A stretch of DNA of 64,000 nt from JAKZVK01 sp965261065 (GCA_965261065.1 OZ253444.1:3100001-3164000); one strand, 5' to 3'. Counted from the first letter of the stretch, positions 1 through 8,641 are shown. Program-made: numbers and translations. Notes: generated from the letters alone by a model not told the origin.

Positions 1-15
1 AAATGGAAATCCTGG
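1..15 (+). mobile_element. Right terminus of an IS1380-family element
   Basis: The first 15 bases match exactly the last 15 bases of the complete IS1380-family element that ends at 51228; the sequences then diverge (ctcagacc here, tttgacgg there). The simplest reading is that the window opens at the right end of a second copy of that element, with its transposase outside the window. A match of 15 bases in the expected orientation is suggestive rather than conclusive. Confidence 0.55.
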
Positions 16-276
16 CTCAGACCACGGTGTCAGTTGGAAAGTCTTTCGCCAAGCGCCTGATAGCGTGTTGGGGATCGGCGGCAAATGGAGCTATACGAGG
101 AGTCACTTCATCCAGCAGCTCGGAGGATTTGACGAAGACGAGTACTTTCCCACTACTGTCCCAACGTCGATTCGTAGAGACTCTGTAAGTCACGATTTCA
201 CAGCGTGATAGGGTTGATTTCGAGGCAAATCGATTTGAACGCCATCGGCGGCCTGCCTGGCTGTACGATGCTGGTC

Positions 277-735
277 ATGCATGTCGGACGGACCGTTTTC
301 TCGCAGCTGATGGATTTGTTCCCCTTGGTTGAGTTCCGCCGTTGCGTCGAGCGCTACCGGGGAAATCACAAGATCCAGCACTTTTCTTGTCTCGACCAGT
401 TCCTGTGTCTCGCTTTCGCCCAACTCACCTCGCGCGAGAGTCTGCGCGATATCGAAGTTTGTCTCCGCGCCGTACAACCACGGCTCTACCATATGGGCTT
501 TCGCGGCAACATCTCCCGCAATACGCTGGCGAATGCCAACTTGAAACGCGACTGGCGCATCTACGCCGATGTCGCTCAGGTCCTCATCCGCCAAGCCCGG
601 CAACTCTACTCCCACTAAGATCTGGGGCTGGAATTGGAGCAGACAGCCTACGCCCTGGACTCCACCACCATCGATCTGTGCTTGTCCTTGTTTCCGTGGG
701 CTCCCTTCCAACGCACGAAAGCAGCTATAAAGCGG
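277..735 (+). pseudogene. IS4-family transposase remnant (DUF4372 N-terminal part)
   Basis: The frame from the ATG at 277 reads GRTVFSQLMDLFPLVEF, then SFAQLTSRESLRDIE-like and LYHMGFRGNISRNTLANAN motifs typical of the N-terminal half of IS4-type transposases with a DUF4372 domain. A TAA at 616-618 interrupts the frame. Beyond it the same frame continues with YALDSTTIDLCLSLFPWAPF, which carries the first catalytic Asp of the DDE triad. Similarity ends at about 735, so the second Asp and the Glu are missing. A GAA to TAA change would explain the stop, because relatives usually have an acidic residue there. It is a dead fragment. An open frame extends upstream to 205, but family length favours the start at 277. 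Confidence 0.8.
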
Positions 736-985
736 CAGCACCTTGCCGACACCCGGCAGATTGGCACTGAGGCTCTATCGCCAAGGAAGATTGCCGGTTC
801 GTGCCTTACAACGGCCAACGGGATCGTAAAGGCACTCAACCTGGCGCGCGCGATCTGTCCTAGTTGCCGTGCATTTGCGTTTGTGGAGCCATCTCAGTGG
901 GGCGGGGCGTCGTACTCCTGCGGTCACTTCTCGCGGTACTCGGCCGCTGCCTGAAGTGATATGTCGGATTTTCCTATTCAGGGCT

Positions 986-2320
986 TCACCCCAACTTCCA
1001 CGGCTTGCGGTACTCGTAGTGCAGGTACCCGTTGGCCTCGTCGCTGTTGGTGAACCGCTCATTCATGCGGTCCCAGACCAGATGCTGCCGGGTCTTGTAG
1101 GCGATGTTGGCGACGAGGGCGGTCGTCGAGGACCGGTGAGCCGTTTCAACGTCGCAGTTCGGCTTCTCGCGGCTCTTGATGCAGTCGAGGAAGTTGCGGA
1201 TGTGGAAGCGGGTGTCGGCGCGGCCTTCCACTTGCCTCGCTTCCATCTGCGGCTCGAACGAGTCGCGAAACCCCTGGCGGCGCTCCCGGCCCTCGGGGAG
1301 CGGGTTGCCACCGGGAGACGGAACAGCGGCGTTTTTCTCCGGGATCACCTCATAGCCGTCGCCGTGAACGTAGACCGTCCCCTTGGTCCCACGCCATTCG
1401 GCGAGGAACGGCTTGCCCGCGCTGACCGGAGCGGCGTTGCAGCCGAAATCAGAAAACGTCACCAGCGTCGCGCCGGGAAACTGCCACAGCACCTCCATCG
1501 TGTCGACGGTCTGGCGGTTGTCCTCGACGGCGTACTTGCCGCCGATGGCGGTGACCGAAAGCGGCGCGTCCTGGCCGAGGCCCCATAGGATCAAGTCGAG
1601 GAAGTGGACGCCGTTGTCGGTCAACTGTCCGCCGGAGTAGTCGTAGAACCAGCGGAACTTGTAGCTGAAACGGTTTTCGTTGTACTTCACCGCCGGGGCG
1701 GGGCCGAGGTAGAGGTCCCAGTCGACGTCGGCCGGCGGCTCGGCGTCGCCCGGGCTGCCGATGCCGTGCGGATACTCGTTGCCGACGCGCGCGCAGCGGG
1801 CGACGGTGACGTGTCCGATGGCGCCCGAGCGGACGAAGTCGGCCGCTTCTTTGCAGTACGGCGCCGAGCGGCGGTGGATGCCGACCTGCACCACCCGTCG
1901 GCGCGCCGTGGCGGTTTCGACCATGCGGCGGCCTTCATGGATCGTGAGCGAGAGCGGCTTCTCGACATAGACGTCCTTGCCGGCGTTGCAGGCGTCGATC
2001 ATCATCAGCGCGTGCCAGTGGTCGGGCGAGGCGATCACGACGGCATCGATGTCGGGCTTGGAGATGAGGTGGCGGTAGTCCTTGTAAAGCGTAGGGCTGG
2101 TGCCGGCGACTTCGGCGGCGTTCGCAAGGTAGTCGGAGCGGATGTCGCACATGGCGGCGATGTGCTGGTCGGCGTATTCCTTGGTGGCGCGCACGAGCGA
2201 CGTGCCGCGGTTGCCGACGTCGATGAAACCGAGGCGGACACGGTCGTTGGCTCCACGGACTCGTTGGTAGGAGAGAGCGGTGAGAGTGGCGGCTTTGGCG
2301 AAGGTGCGGCGAGTAGTCAT
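986..2320 (-). CDS. Gfo/Idh/MocA-family oxidoreductase, Tat-exported
   Basis: This 444-residue protein is a likely NAD(P)-dependent sugar or cyclitol dehydrogenase; the substrate cannot be told from sequence. The N-terminus TRRTFAK is a good twin-arginine motif followed by a short hydrophobic stretch, so export after folding with cofactor is likely. The Rossmann segment RLGFIDVGNRG lies at about residues 29-39, and the family signature EKPLS at 120-124 contains the Lys expected in the active site. The C-terminal half (from about residue 170) is the usual alpha/beta dimerisation domain. It is divergently transcribed from the DapA-like gene at 2377 with 56 bases between them, which suggests a shared regulatory region and pathway. 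A second, distinct member lies at 27401. Confidence 0.9.
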   Translation of the reverse strand: MTTRRTFAKAATLTALSYQRVRGANDRVRLGFIDVGNRGTSLVRATKEYADQHIAAMCDIRSDYLANAAEVAGTSPTLYKDYRHLISKPDIDAVVIASPDHWHALMMIDACNAGKDVYVEKPLSLTIHEGRRMVETATARRRVVQVGIHRRSAPYCKEAADFVRSGAIGHVTVARCARVGNEYPHGIGSPGDAEPPADVDWDLYLGPAPAVKYNENRFSYKFRWFYDYSGGQLTDNGVHFLDLILWGLGQDAPLSVTAIGGKYAVEDNRQTVDTMEVLWQFPGATLVTFSDFGCNAAPVSAGKPFLAEWRGTKGTVYVHGDGYEVIPEKNAAVPSPGGNPLPEGRERRQGFRDSFEPQMEARQVEGRADTRFHIRNFLDCIKSREKPNCDVETAHRSSTTALVANIAYKTRQHLVWDRMNERFTNSDEANGYLHYEYRKPWKLG

Positions 2321-2376
2321 CGTGGGAATTGTAGTTCGTTTCTCGTGATAGGCTGAAGCGGGTCGGAGAGGGACTC

Positions 2377-3390
2377 ATGATTGCAACGACTCGACGTGCG
2401 TTGTTTCGTCAGGCCGCCGCGGGGTTGAGCCTCGGCGTTTGCGCCTCCGCCGCAGGGTCTGCGAAGAGAGCTTCGCGGCAGGCCTCGGAGATGCTAGCGC
2501 TCATGAAGCGGCTGCGAGGCGTTCATAACTTCCTGACGACACCGTTCCTGGCCGACTACACGCTCGATGCCGAAGGCTTGCGCAAGAACGCCGCCTTCCA
2601 TGCCAAGGCCGGCACGCCCGACATGACGATCGTGGTGGGCGGCGGGTTGGGCGAACTGTTCACGCTGAACGCGGACGAACAGGGAGCCATGGCGCGCGCG
2701 GCGGTGGCCGGCTCACAAGGGAAGATGCCGGTGGTCGTCGGCGCGGGCGGCGGATACCGGCTCGCGCTTGACATGACTCGCAACGCGGAGGACGCCGGGG
2801 CCGACGCGGTTCTGCTGTTCTCGCCGCCCTACGGATCGAGCGACGCCGAGGGCGCCTATCGGTATTTCAAGGCCGTCGCTGAATCGGTGAACACCGGCAT
2901 CATCCTCTACCCGCGCGGCAAGGAGCCGCACTGGGCCGACACGATTCGCCGCCTGGCGGAGCTGCCCAACGTCATCGGCTTCAAGGACGCCAGCGGCGAC
3001 ATCAAGATCGGGCAGGCGCTGGGCTCGCTGATCCCCGACAACTTTCTGTGGATCGGCGAAAGCGAGACGCATTCGGCCAAGGCGATGCCGGCGGGCGCGC
3101 GTGCCTACACAACGGCGGTCGCGGTGTTCGTGCCGACGGCGTGCCGTGAGTTCTGGCGGCACGGCGTGGCGGGACGCGTCGATGAGATGAACGCGGTGCT
3201 GAAGGCCAAGATCGAGCCGGTGGTTGCGTTGCGGGGAGTCAAGCCCGGGTACGGCATCAGCGGAATCAAGGTAGGGCTGGAGGCTCTCGGGCGCGCGGGC
3301 GGGCCGGTGCGTCCGCCGGGCACACCGGTGGCGGAGGAAGATCGGGAGAAGATTGCCGAGATTGCGAGGCGGTACTCAGAGAGCGGTTGA
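2377..3390 (+). CDS. Dihydrodipicolinate synthase/N-acetylneuraminate lyase family protein with Tat signal
   Basis: This 337-residue TIM-barrel class I aldolase belongs to the DapA/NanA superfamily. The Schiff-base Lys is K203 in GFKDASGD, the partner Tyr is Y178 in ILYPRGKE, and GGLGELFTL at about 89-97 corresponds to the GExxxL substrate loop. The N-terminus TTRRALFRQAAAGLSLG looks like a Tat signal, unusual for lysine biosynthesis, so a periplasmic catabolic lyase (for example a keto-deoxy sugar acid enzyme) is more likely than true DapA. It is divergent from the Gfo/Idh/MocA gene, fitting a two-step sugar catabolic pair. The gene ends just before a palindromic repeat. Confidence 0.85.
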   Translation: MIATTRRALFRQAAAGLSLGVCASAAGSAKRASRQASEMLALMKRLRGVHNFLTTPFLADYTLDAEGLRKNAAFHAKAGTPDMTIVVGGGLGELFTLNADEQGAMARAAVAGSQGKMPVVVGAGGGYRLALDMTRNAEDAGADAVLLFSPPYGSSDAEGAYRYFKAVAESVNTGIILYPRGKEPHWADTIRRLAELPNVIGFKDASGDIKIGQALGSLIPDNFLWIGESETHSAKAMPAGARAYTTAVAVFVPTACREFWRHGVAGRVDEMNAVLKAKIEPVVALRGVKPGYGISGIKVGLEALGRAGGPVRPPGTPVAEEDREKIAEIARRYSESG

Positions 3391-3394
3391 CGGC

Positions 3395-3516
3395 GTTTCT
3401 CGCAAAGGCGCAAAGCCGCCAAGGAAAAGCAAAGATATTCTTTGCGTGCTTGGCGTCTTTGCGTGAAATTTGGCTTCTTTGCCTTCTTAGCGAACCTTAG
3501 CGCCTTTGCGAGAAAC
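3395..3516. repeat. Palindromic element with perfect 16-bp inverted ends
   Basis: The arms GTTTCTCGCAAAGGCG (3395-3410) and CGCCTTTGCGAGAAAC (3501-3516) are exact reverse complements. The interior is built from further CGCAAAG/CTTTGCG words in opposing orientation, so the single strand could fold into a long hairpin. It sits between two convergent genes, where it may also act as a bidirectional terminator. The right part overlaps the last codons of the cysteine desulfurase-like gene. A degenerate relative lies at about 4805-4905. Confidence 0.85.
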
Positions 3517-4764
3517 CTCTGTCAGCGCTGCAATCAGGTGGTCGATCTCGTCAGACGTGTTGTAGTGCACCAGCCCTATCCGCACCATACCGCCGCTCTC
3601 CTCCACCCCCAACCGCTCGGTCACATTGAGGGCATAGTAATTCCCGTCCCATACGAAGAAGCCCCGTTCGCCAAGCTGCGCCGCCAAGTCTTGGGGGTGC
3701 ACTCCCTCGAGGCGGATCGACACGGTCGGCGTGCGCCGGTCGAATGCCGCCGGGTCGCGGATCCCGTGGAACTCGACACCCGGGATTTCGAGCAGCCTCG
3801 GAATGAGTTGCCCGGCCAGATCCCTCTCGTATTGACTCACGGCGCTCAGGGCGTTGACGAGCGCTTGACGGCGGCCCGCCTGTCCCTGGGGCGGGGGCTC
3901 CGGACTATGGCGGCGGCCTAGCTCCTCCAGGTAATCGATGGCGGCGACGACTCCGGCCAAGCCCTCGTGGTTCTGCGTGCCGGTTTCCCAGCAGTCGGGG
4001 ATCTCGTTCGGCGCGGGACGCACCTTGTAGGGACGTAGCCGCTTGAGGTGCTCAGCCTTTCCGTAGAGCACGCCGACGTGCGGTCCGAAGAATTTGTACG
4101 CCGAACAGGCCAGAAAATCGCAGTCGATGGCGCGGACGTCGATCGGCCCGTGCGGCGCGTAGTGGACCGCGTCGACGAAACTGAGCGCACCCGCCTCGTG
4201 CGCGGCCCTCGTGACGGCCGCGACGTCGTTGATCGTGCCCACGGCGTTCGAGGCATAGCCGACCGCCACCAGCTTGGTGCGCTCGTTGAGCAGGCTGTGC
4301 AGGTGGTCGAGGTTGAGCGTACAGTCTTCGAGGTGAAAGTCAACCGTGCGAACGATGGCACCCTGTTCCTCCAGCGCCTTCCAGGGAGCCACGTTGGCGT
4401 CGTGATCGAGTTGCGTCACGATGATCTCGTCGCCTGGTTGCAGGTTGCGGCCGATCGAGCGGCTCAGCGCGAAGGCCAACGTGGTCATGTTGGGTCCGAA
4501 CGCGACTTCGCGGGCGTCGCAACCAAGCAGATCGGCCACGGCGGCGTGCGCGTCGGCCAACATCTGCTCGGTGCGCTGGGCGGTCAGGAACCCGCCGTGG
4601 GTATTGGCGTTGGCGTTGACGAGATAGTCATTGATCGCCTCAATGACGCGTTGCGGAACCTGGGTGCCGCCGGGCCCGTCGAGGAACACGGCGGGGTGGC
4701 CGTTGACTTCGAGATCAAGGGCCGGGAATTGAGAGCGGACCCAGTGTCTATCGAATGTGGGCAT
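3487..4764 (-). CDS. Cysteine desulfurase-like class V aminotransferase
   Basis: This 425-residue PLP-dependent fold-type I enzyme has the PLP Lys K224 in CSAYKFFGPHVG and D198/H201 in FVDAVHYAPH, which contact the cofactor. NTHGGFLTAQRTE near residue 54 is also typical. Overall it matches the cysteine desulfurase-like (SufS/CsdA-related) group, not the IscS group. No iron-sulfur assembly gene is adjacent, so the physiological substrate is open; kynureninase-like or isopenicillin epimerase-like activity is possible. The last residues (SRKGAKVR) are encoded inside a palindromic repeat element, suggesting that the original C-terminus was replaced or extended. The gene is convergent with the DapA-like gene. 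Confidence 0.85.
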   Translation of the reverse strand: MPTFDRHWVRSQFPALDLEVNGHPAVFLDGPGGTQVPQRVIEAINDYLVNANANTHGGFLTAQRTEQMLADAHAAVADLLGCDAREVAFGPNMTTLAFALSRSIGRNLQPGDEIIVTQLDHDANVAPWKALEEQGAIVRTVDFHLEDCTLNLDHLHSLLNERTKLVAVGYASNAVGTINDVAAVTRAAHEAGALSFVDAVHYAPHGPIDVRAIDCDFLACSAYKFFGPHVGVLYGKAEHLKRLRPYKVRPAPNEIPDCWETGTQNHEGLAGVVAAIDYLEELGRRHSPEPPPQGQAGRRQALVNALSAVSQYERDLAGQLIPRLLEIPGVEFHGIRDPAAFDRRTPTVSIRLEGVHPQDLAAQLGERGFFVWDGNYYALNVTERLGVEESGGMVRIGLVHYNTSDEIDHLIAALTEVSRKGAKVR

Positions 4765-4804
4765 GGGCAGCCGTTGCGGTTGCCCATTCTATCAGGAGGC
4801 GTGT

Positions 4805-4905
4805 CTGGCCAAGGTGCAAAGAACCGTCAAGGGCGCTAAGAAAACCTGGACGTATCCTTTGCGTTCTTGGCGGTTTCTCGGCGGCTTTGCGAGAACCCTA
4901 CAGAA
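4805..4905. repeat. Degenerate copy of the CTTTGCG palindromic element
   Basis: Words such as ggtgcaaag, gggcgctaag, ctttgcgttcttggcg and ggctttgcgagaacc recur here in the same opposed arrangement as in the element at 3395-3516, but the arms no longer match perfectly. Together the two elements bracket the cysteine desulfurase-like gene. It also abuts the end of the decayed VWA gene. Confidence 0.6.
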
Positions 4906-5860
4906 TCAAGCGGAAGATCTCGTTTCCCACTTGCTGGAAGGCCCCGAGGAGTTGCGAGGCATCGGGAGCAACGATCGTGCGACCCACCGGCACAGTGGAA
5001 TCGAACACCGGCGACTGCGGGTCGTTCGACACCCGAAGAAGAAGGTCGACATCCAATGGCAGCGCAGGGGGTGCCGAGTTTCCACCAAGCCCGATACTGA
5101 AGATCTTGACCGGGACATTCGGGTCGTTGCGCGCTGCCACGGCAGCGTTGATGGTCAGGTTTGCGGACATCGTCCGAAGATTGTTGGCGGTGGTGTCGAC
5201 CAAACCGTTCCCATTTTTTGGAAGAATGACGCGGCCGTCAACAGACAGAGTGTGCAAGTTAACTAGAGGTACTTCGGGAACACGATGACTAGGTTAGTGC
5301 TCCACTGAAATTGACACCCCGGGATGAAGTCAACTTGATCACCTGAGTACGGGGGTGGGCCGGCGTCGACTGTGGTCAGTCCCATAGTCCTTGTGCTGGT
5401 GGAGCTCGTAAAACCCCACGCCGTGCCGACCCGCTGCTGCCCAGTGCAGGACCCAGTCGTGATATCGAAGTTACCGCTATAGGTTGTAGCAGCGCCGTCG
5501 GTGAAGAATAGAATCACGTTGAGCGCATCGGTGTCGTTCAGAGTGACCAACTCTTGCCAAGCGCGCCAGAGGCCATCGCTGGAGTTCGTACCGGAATTCA
5601 CGGATATCAGGTCGTCGATCATTGTGGGCAAGGCCGGGCAAGGCCGGCTTGAACCCGGTGGCAGGGACCCGATCCACGGCTGAAGCGGTACCGAAACTCA
5701 CTAAGCCAAGCCGGTCGCGGTTATTGTCGAAGTTGCCGACGAACTCCTTGGAGGCGTACTGCAGATCATCGAACGAGGTGGGGCCGGGGTTGAAGCCGGT
5801 GCCGCCGTTCATCGAACCGGAACGGTCGAGAACAAGCATCAGGTTCACGTCACGGCGAAT
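4898..5860 (-). pseudogene. VWA-domain (TadG-like) protein, broken by two frameshifts
   Basis: Reading leftward from about 5860, RDVNLMLVLDRSGSMNGG contains the MIDAS motif D-x-S-G-S of a von Willebrand A domain. The frame is lost at 5626-5645, where the 10-base unit GGGCAAGGCC is tandemly duplicated; removing one unit joins PATGFKPALP to TMIDDLISVNSG. The second frame carries SSDGLWRAWQELV and LNVILFFTDGAATT. A further single-base-type shift near 5275 joins VFP to VPLVNLHTLSVDG and then to KIFSIGLGG and the C-terminus FQQVGNEIFRLIL. The reconstructed protein is about 320 residues. TadG-like VWA proteins are linked to Flp pili or secreted envelope structures; this copy should be inactive unless the shifts are assembly errors. 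Confidence 0.8.
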
Positions 5861-6102
5861 CGCGGTCGCACGCCTTCGCGCACGGCATGGTGGAGCGTGC
5901 CGCGTGTGAAGACGGCGAAGGCGAAATCAAACGCGGCGAACAGGAACGACAGAAACAGAACGAAGACAAGCGTGAACTCAACGAAGGCTGCGCCACGGTC
6001 GCCCGCGCTTCCACGGCGAGAAGTCGAGTCGTTTGGCCGGTACAACCGTGTGTCGCTTCCCATGACTCCGTTTGTTTGTTTCATGTCGCCCGTTTGTTTC
6101 AC
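5845..6102 (-). CDS. Short TadE-like pilus assembly membrane protein, probably truncated
   Basis: This is an 85-residue ORF with GAAFVEFTLVFVLFLSFLF and a following hydrophobic stretch (about residues 37-65), the hallmark of TadE-family proteins: one N-terminal helix with an A-F-V-E-F motif. FTRGTLHHAVREGVR follows, also typical. Family members usually continue for 50 or more further residues; here the frame stops shortly after and runs into the VWA gene in the next frame. Either a deletion joined TadE to the VWA gene, or one TadG-like gene carries an extra frameshift. Probably non-functional, like its neighbour. Confidence 0.65.
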   Translation of the reverse strand: MKQTGDMKQTNGVMGSDTRLYRPNDSTSRRGSAGDRGAAFVEFTLVFVLFLSFLFAAFDFAFAVFTRGTLHHAVREGVRPRFAVT

Positions 6103-6428
6103 GCCGTGGTTCGTTGGTGCGCCTTGCCACCGGCACTCGCGCTCCGGTCCGCCGGTACCGGTGCCTGCATGACCTATCAGGTACTGTTTTACTGCGCTTG
6201 TCGAGTAGTGTCATCGGGAAGACCACGCTCAAAGAACATGTGAAATTCACCTAATTCGAGGTAGTACCAACGTTTGGTGATGTCGTATACCGCTGAAAGT
6301 GCGGGACTTGGAGCGACGAACGGGGTCCGCGGCCTTCGGATGTTGGGCTGCTTGGACCGGCTTGCTAAAATACCGACTCGTCCATAGCGTCCCGGCTCGT
6401 CCGCAGTGTCATCGCGCAGCCTGAAACC
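6103..6428. other. Intergenic region, no supported gene
   Basis: These 326 bases separate the TadE/VWA remnant from the 2-hydroxyacid dehydrogenase. On the minus strand a short open stretch ending at 6189 reads RWYYLELGEFHMFFERGLPD, which looks more like protein than chance, but no family is recognisable and there is no good start. It may be the tail of another decayed gene. Confidence 0.4.
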
Positions 6429-7424
6429 ATGACGGAACCGACCGCCAACCCGCACAGTGGCATATCGAGCCGCGCCGCTCCCCGTCCGAAGGTGATTGCC
6501 GATGGACCTCTCGACGACACGGTGCTCGGCTTTATGAACGACCGGTTAGCGCTTCTTCCCTGGCGGCTGGCCGAGACCGGAGCGTCTGAACCGGTCGACG
6601 GCATCTACACGTATGGGCATCCGCCGTTGAACGGGGCAATGCTCGACCGCATCCCGGGCGCGCGCATCATCAGCAACTACGGCGTCGGGGTCGACCACAT
6701 CAATGTGCCCGACGCCGCCGCGCGGGGCATCCCGGTCGGCAACACGCCCAGCATTCTCGACGGTGCCACGGCCGACATGGGTATGGCGCTGCTGATGGCC
6801 GCCGCGAGGCTGATCGTCAAAGGCGACCGCTACGCGCGGTCACCCGAGTTCACACGCTACGACCCGGGCTACATGCTGGGACGCGAAGTGCACGGCATGA
6901 CGTTGGGCATCATCGGAATGGGCGCGATCGGGAGCCAGGTGGCGAAGCGCGCGCGGGCCTTCGACATGACGGTGCTCTATCACAACCGCACCCGCCGCAA
7001 GCGGGTCGAGGACGAACTGAACGTCGGCTATGAGCCGCTGGACGGGCTGCTGGCCGTCTCCGATTACGTGATGCTTTGTTGTCCCCTCACCGACGAGACC
7101 CACCATCTGATCAACGCCGACACCCTGTCAAAGATGAAGTCCACGGCCACGCTGATCAACGTCGCCCGCGGTGCGGTGATTGAAACCGATGCGTTGTACG
7201 AGGCGCTCAAGAGCGGCCAGATCGCCTCGGCTGCGTTGGATGTCACCGATCCCGAGCCGCTCCCGCGTGATCACCCGATGCTGCAGCTCGACAACTTGAC
7301 CATCGTGCCGCACCTCGGCAGCGCCACCGTCGAGACCCGCCGCGAGATGGCTCGCATGTCGGTCGAGAATCTGTTCCTGGGGCTGGCCGGCCAGCCGTTG
7401 CTCCATGAGGTTCGGCCAAAGTAG
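6429..7424 (+). CDS. D-isomer-specific 2-hydroxyacid dehydrogenase (glyoxylate/hydroxypyruvate reductase type)
   Basis: A 331-residue NAD(P)-dependent dehydrogenase interconverting a 2-keto acid and its D-2-hydroxy acid. The nucleotide fold GIIGMGAIG starts at residue 160. The catalytic residues are R247 (in NVARGAV), E276 (in DPEPLP) and H295 (in VPHLGSAT). The pattern YGVGVDHINVPDAAARGIPVGNTP is characteristic of the glyoxylate/hydroxypyruvate reductase branch. The ATG at 6429 gives the usual family length. It may form a transcription unit with the gene at 7545, although a palindromic repeat lies between them. Confidence 0.92.
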   Translation: MTEPTANPHSGISSRAAPRPKVIADGPLDDTVLGFMNDRLALLPWRLAETGASEPVDGIYTYGHPPLNGAMLDRIPGARIISNYGVGVDHINVPDAAARGIPVGNTPSILDGATADMGMALLMAAARLIVKGDRYARSPEFTRYDPGYMLGREVHGMTLGIIGMGAIGSQVAKRARAFDMTVLYHNRTRRKRVEDELNVGYEPLDGLLAVSDYVMLCCPLTDETHHLINADTLSKMKSTATLINVARGAVIETDALYEALKSGQIASAALDVTDPEPLPRDHPMLQLDNLTIVPHLGSATVETRREMARMSVENLFLGLAGQPLLHEVRPK

Positions 7425-7463
7425 CCCGTGGCGAAATCGAGAGCGGCGCCGGTCAAAACGTAG

Positions 7464-7483
7464 GGGCACGGCATGCCGTGCCC
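7464..7483. repeat. Perfect 20-bp palindrome GGGCACGGCATGCCGTGCCC
   Basis: A 20-base perfect palindrome preceded by GTAG lies in the gap between the 2-hydroxyacid dehydrogenase and the next gene. A variant with a transition in one arm occurs at 36359-36378, and the GTAGGGGC start is shared with the larger inverted repeat at 27265. It behaves like a dispersed intergenic palindrome rather than a gene-specific operator. Confidence 0.75.
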
Positions 7484-7544
7484 GCCTGCTCGGCCTGCCG
7501 CAGCATGTAGGCATGGCGAGCGGGCTTAGGAAGGACAGTCAATC

Positions 7545-8630
7545 ATGGGGATTAAAAACCGCCGCAAGGCCGAGCTGGAAAACGACCACCTCCGTCTCAC
7601 CCTGCTGACGGGTGGCGGCCACATCGCGGCCGTGACCTTGAAGTCGAACGGAGTCAACCCGCTTTGGGACCCGATCTGGGAGACGATCGAGCCTTCCGCG
7701 TACGATCCGGCGCGGCACGGCAAGTTCGGGGCGCCTCCGGGCGGACCGCTGTTGGCCGGCATCGCGGGGCACAATCTGTGCTTCGATCTGTTCGGCGAAC
7801 CCAGCGAGGCCGAAGCGGCCGCGGGTTTGACCGCTCACGGCGAGGCATCGGCCGCCGACTGGCAAGTGGAGAGCCGGCCCGGCGAACTCATCGCCACCGC
7901 CGACCTAACTCGAACCGGCATGCGTTTTGAGCGGCGACTCCGCTTGTCACCGGCTGGCCAAGCCGTCGTCATTACCGAAACGGCCGAGAACCTCGGCAAC
8001 ATCGACCGCCCCGTCGGGTGGACCGAACACGTCACCATGGGGCCCCCTTTCTTGAAGAACGGCAAGACGCGCTGCCACATGCCGGCGACGCGCTCCAAGG
8101 TCTACGAGAAGGAGTTTGCGGACGGCAAGGACCGCTTCCCGTTCGGCGATGAGTTCGCCTGGCCGCAGGTTCCGCTGAACGAAGGCGGCACCGAAGATCT
8201 GCGAACCTACACGGATCGGGCGTCCTCGGCCGCCTACACCTGCCACCTGATGGATCCCGCGCGCGAGCAGGTGTTCTTCACCGCACACGACCCCGATACC
8301 CGGACGCTGTTCGGTTACATCTGGCGGAGGCGGGACTTCCCTTGGATCGGCATCTGGGAGGAGAACCACCTGCGCCAGGCGTCCCCGTGGGACGGCCGCT
8401 CGCTCACGCGCGGGATGGAGTTCGGCGTGTCGCCGATACCGGAGACGCGGCGGGAGATGGTCGACCGTGGCCGGCTGTTCGGCGAGCCGTGCTATCGCTG
8501 GATCCCGGCCAAGTCAAAAGTGACGGCGGAGTACTGCTTGTTTATTGCTGAGTCGCGGAGTGCGGTCGCCGAGGTTCGCTGGGAGGGCGGCGTCATTCGT
8601 GGAGATGGGGGTGTGGAGATTGTTGTCTAG
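7545..8630 (+). CDS. Conserved protein, possible galactose-mutarotase-like fold
   Basis: A 361-residue protein without signal peptide. The opening (LENDHLRLTLLTGGGHIAAV) and later segments (TGMRFERRLRLSPAGQAVVITETAENLG, then PVGWTEHVTMGPPFL) resemble the beta-sandwich aldose-1-epimerase/mutarotase-like superfamily, in which a sugar sits on a jelly-roll surface. I cannot assign a substrate or catalytic residues with confidence. It follows the hydroxyacid dehydrogenase by 120 bases on the same strand, and the ATG at 7545 is followed directly by a conserved-looking N-terminus. A carbohydrate-handling role is an inference from fold and neighbours. Confidence 0.7.
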   Translation: MGIKNRRKAELENDHLRLTLLTGGGHIAAVTLKSNGVNPLWDPIWETIEPSAYDPARHGKFGAPPGGPLLAGIAGHNLCFDLFGEPSEAEAAAGLTAHGEASAADWQVESRPGELIATADLTRTGMRFERRLRLSPAGQAVVITETAENLGNIDRPVGWTEHVTMGPPFLKNGKTRCHMPATRSKVYEKEFADGKDRFPFGDEFAWPQVPLNEGGTEDLRTYTDRASSAAYTCHLMDPAREQVFFTAHDPDTRTLFGYIWRRRDFPWIGIWEENHLRQASPWDGRSLTRGMEFGVSPIPETRREMVDRGRLFGEPCYRWIPAKSKVTAEYCLFIAESRSAVAEVRWEGGVIRGDGGVEIVV

Positions 8631-8641
8631 CAGTGACTGGT

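Noticed and set aside
3..188. 61-codon ORF at the window start
   Set aside because: Its first codons are the IS1380-type terminus and the rest has no similarity or ribosome-binding site.
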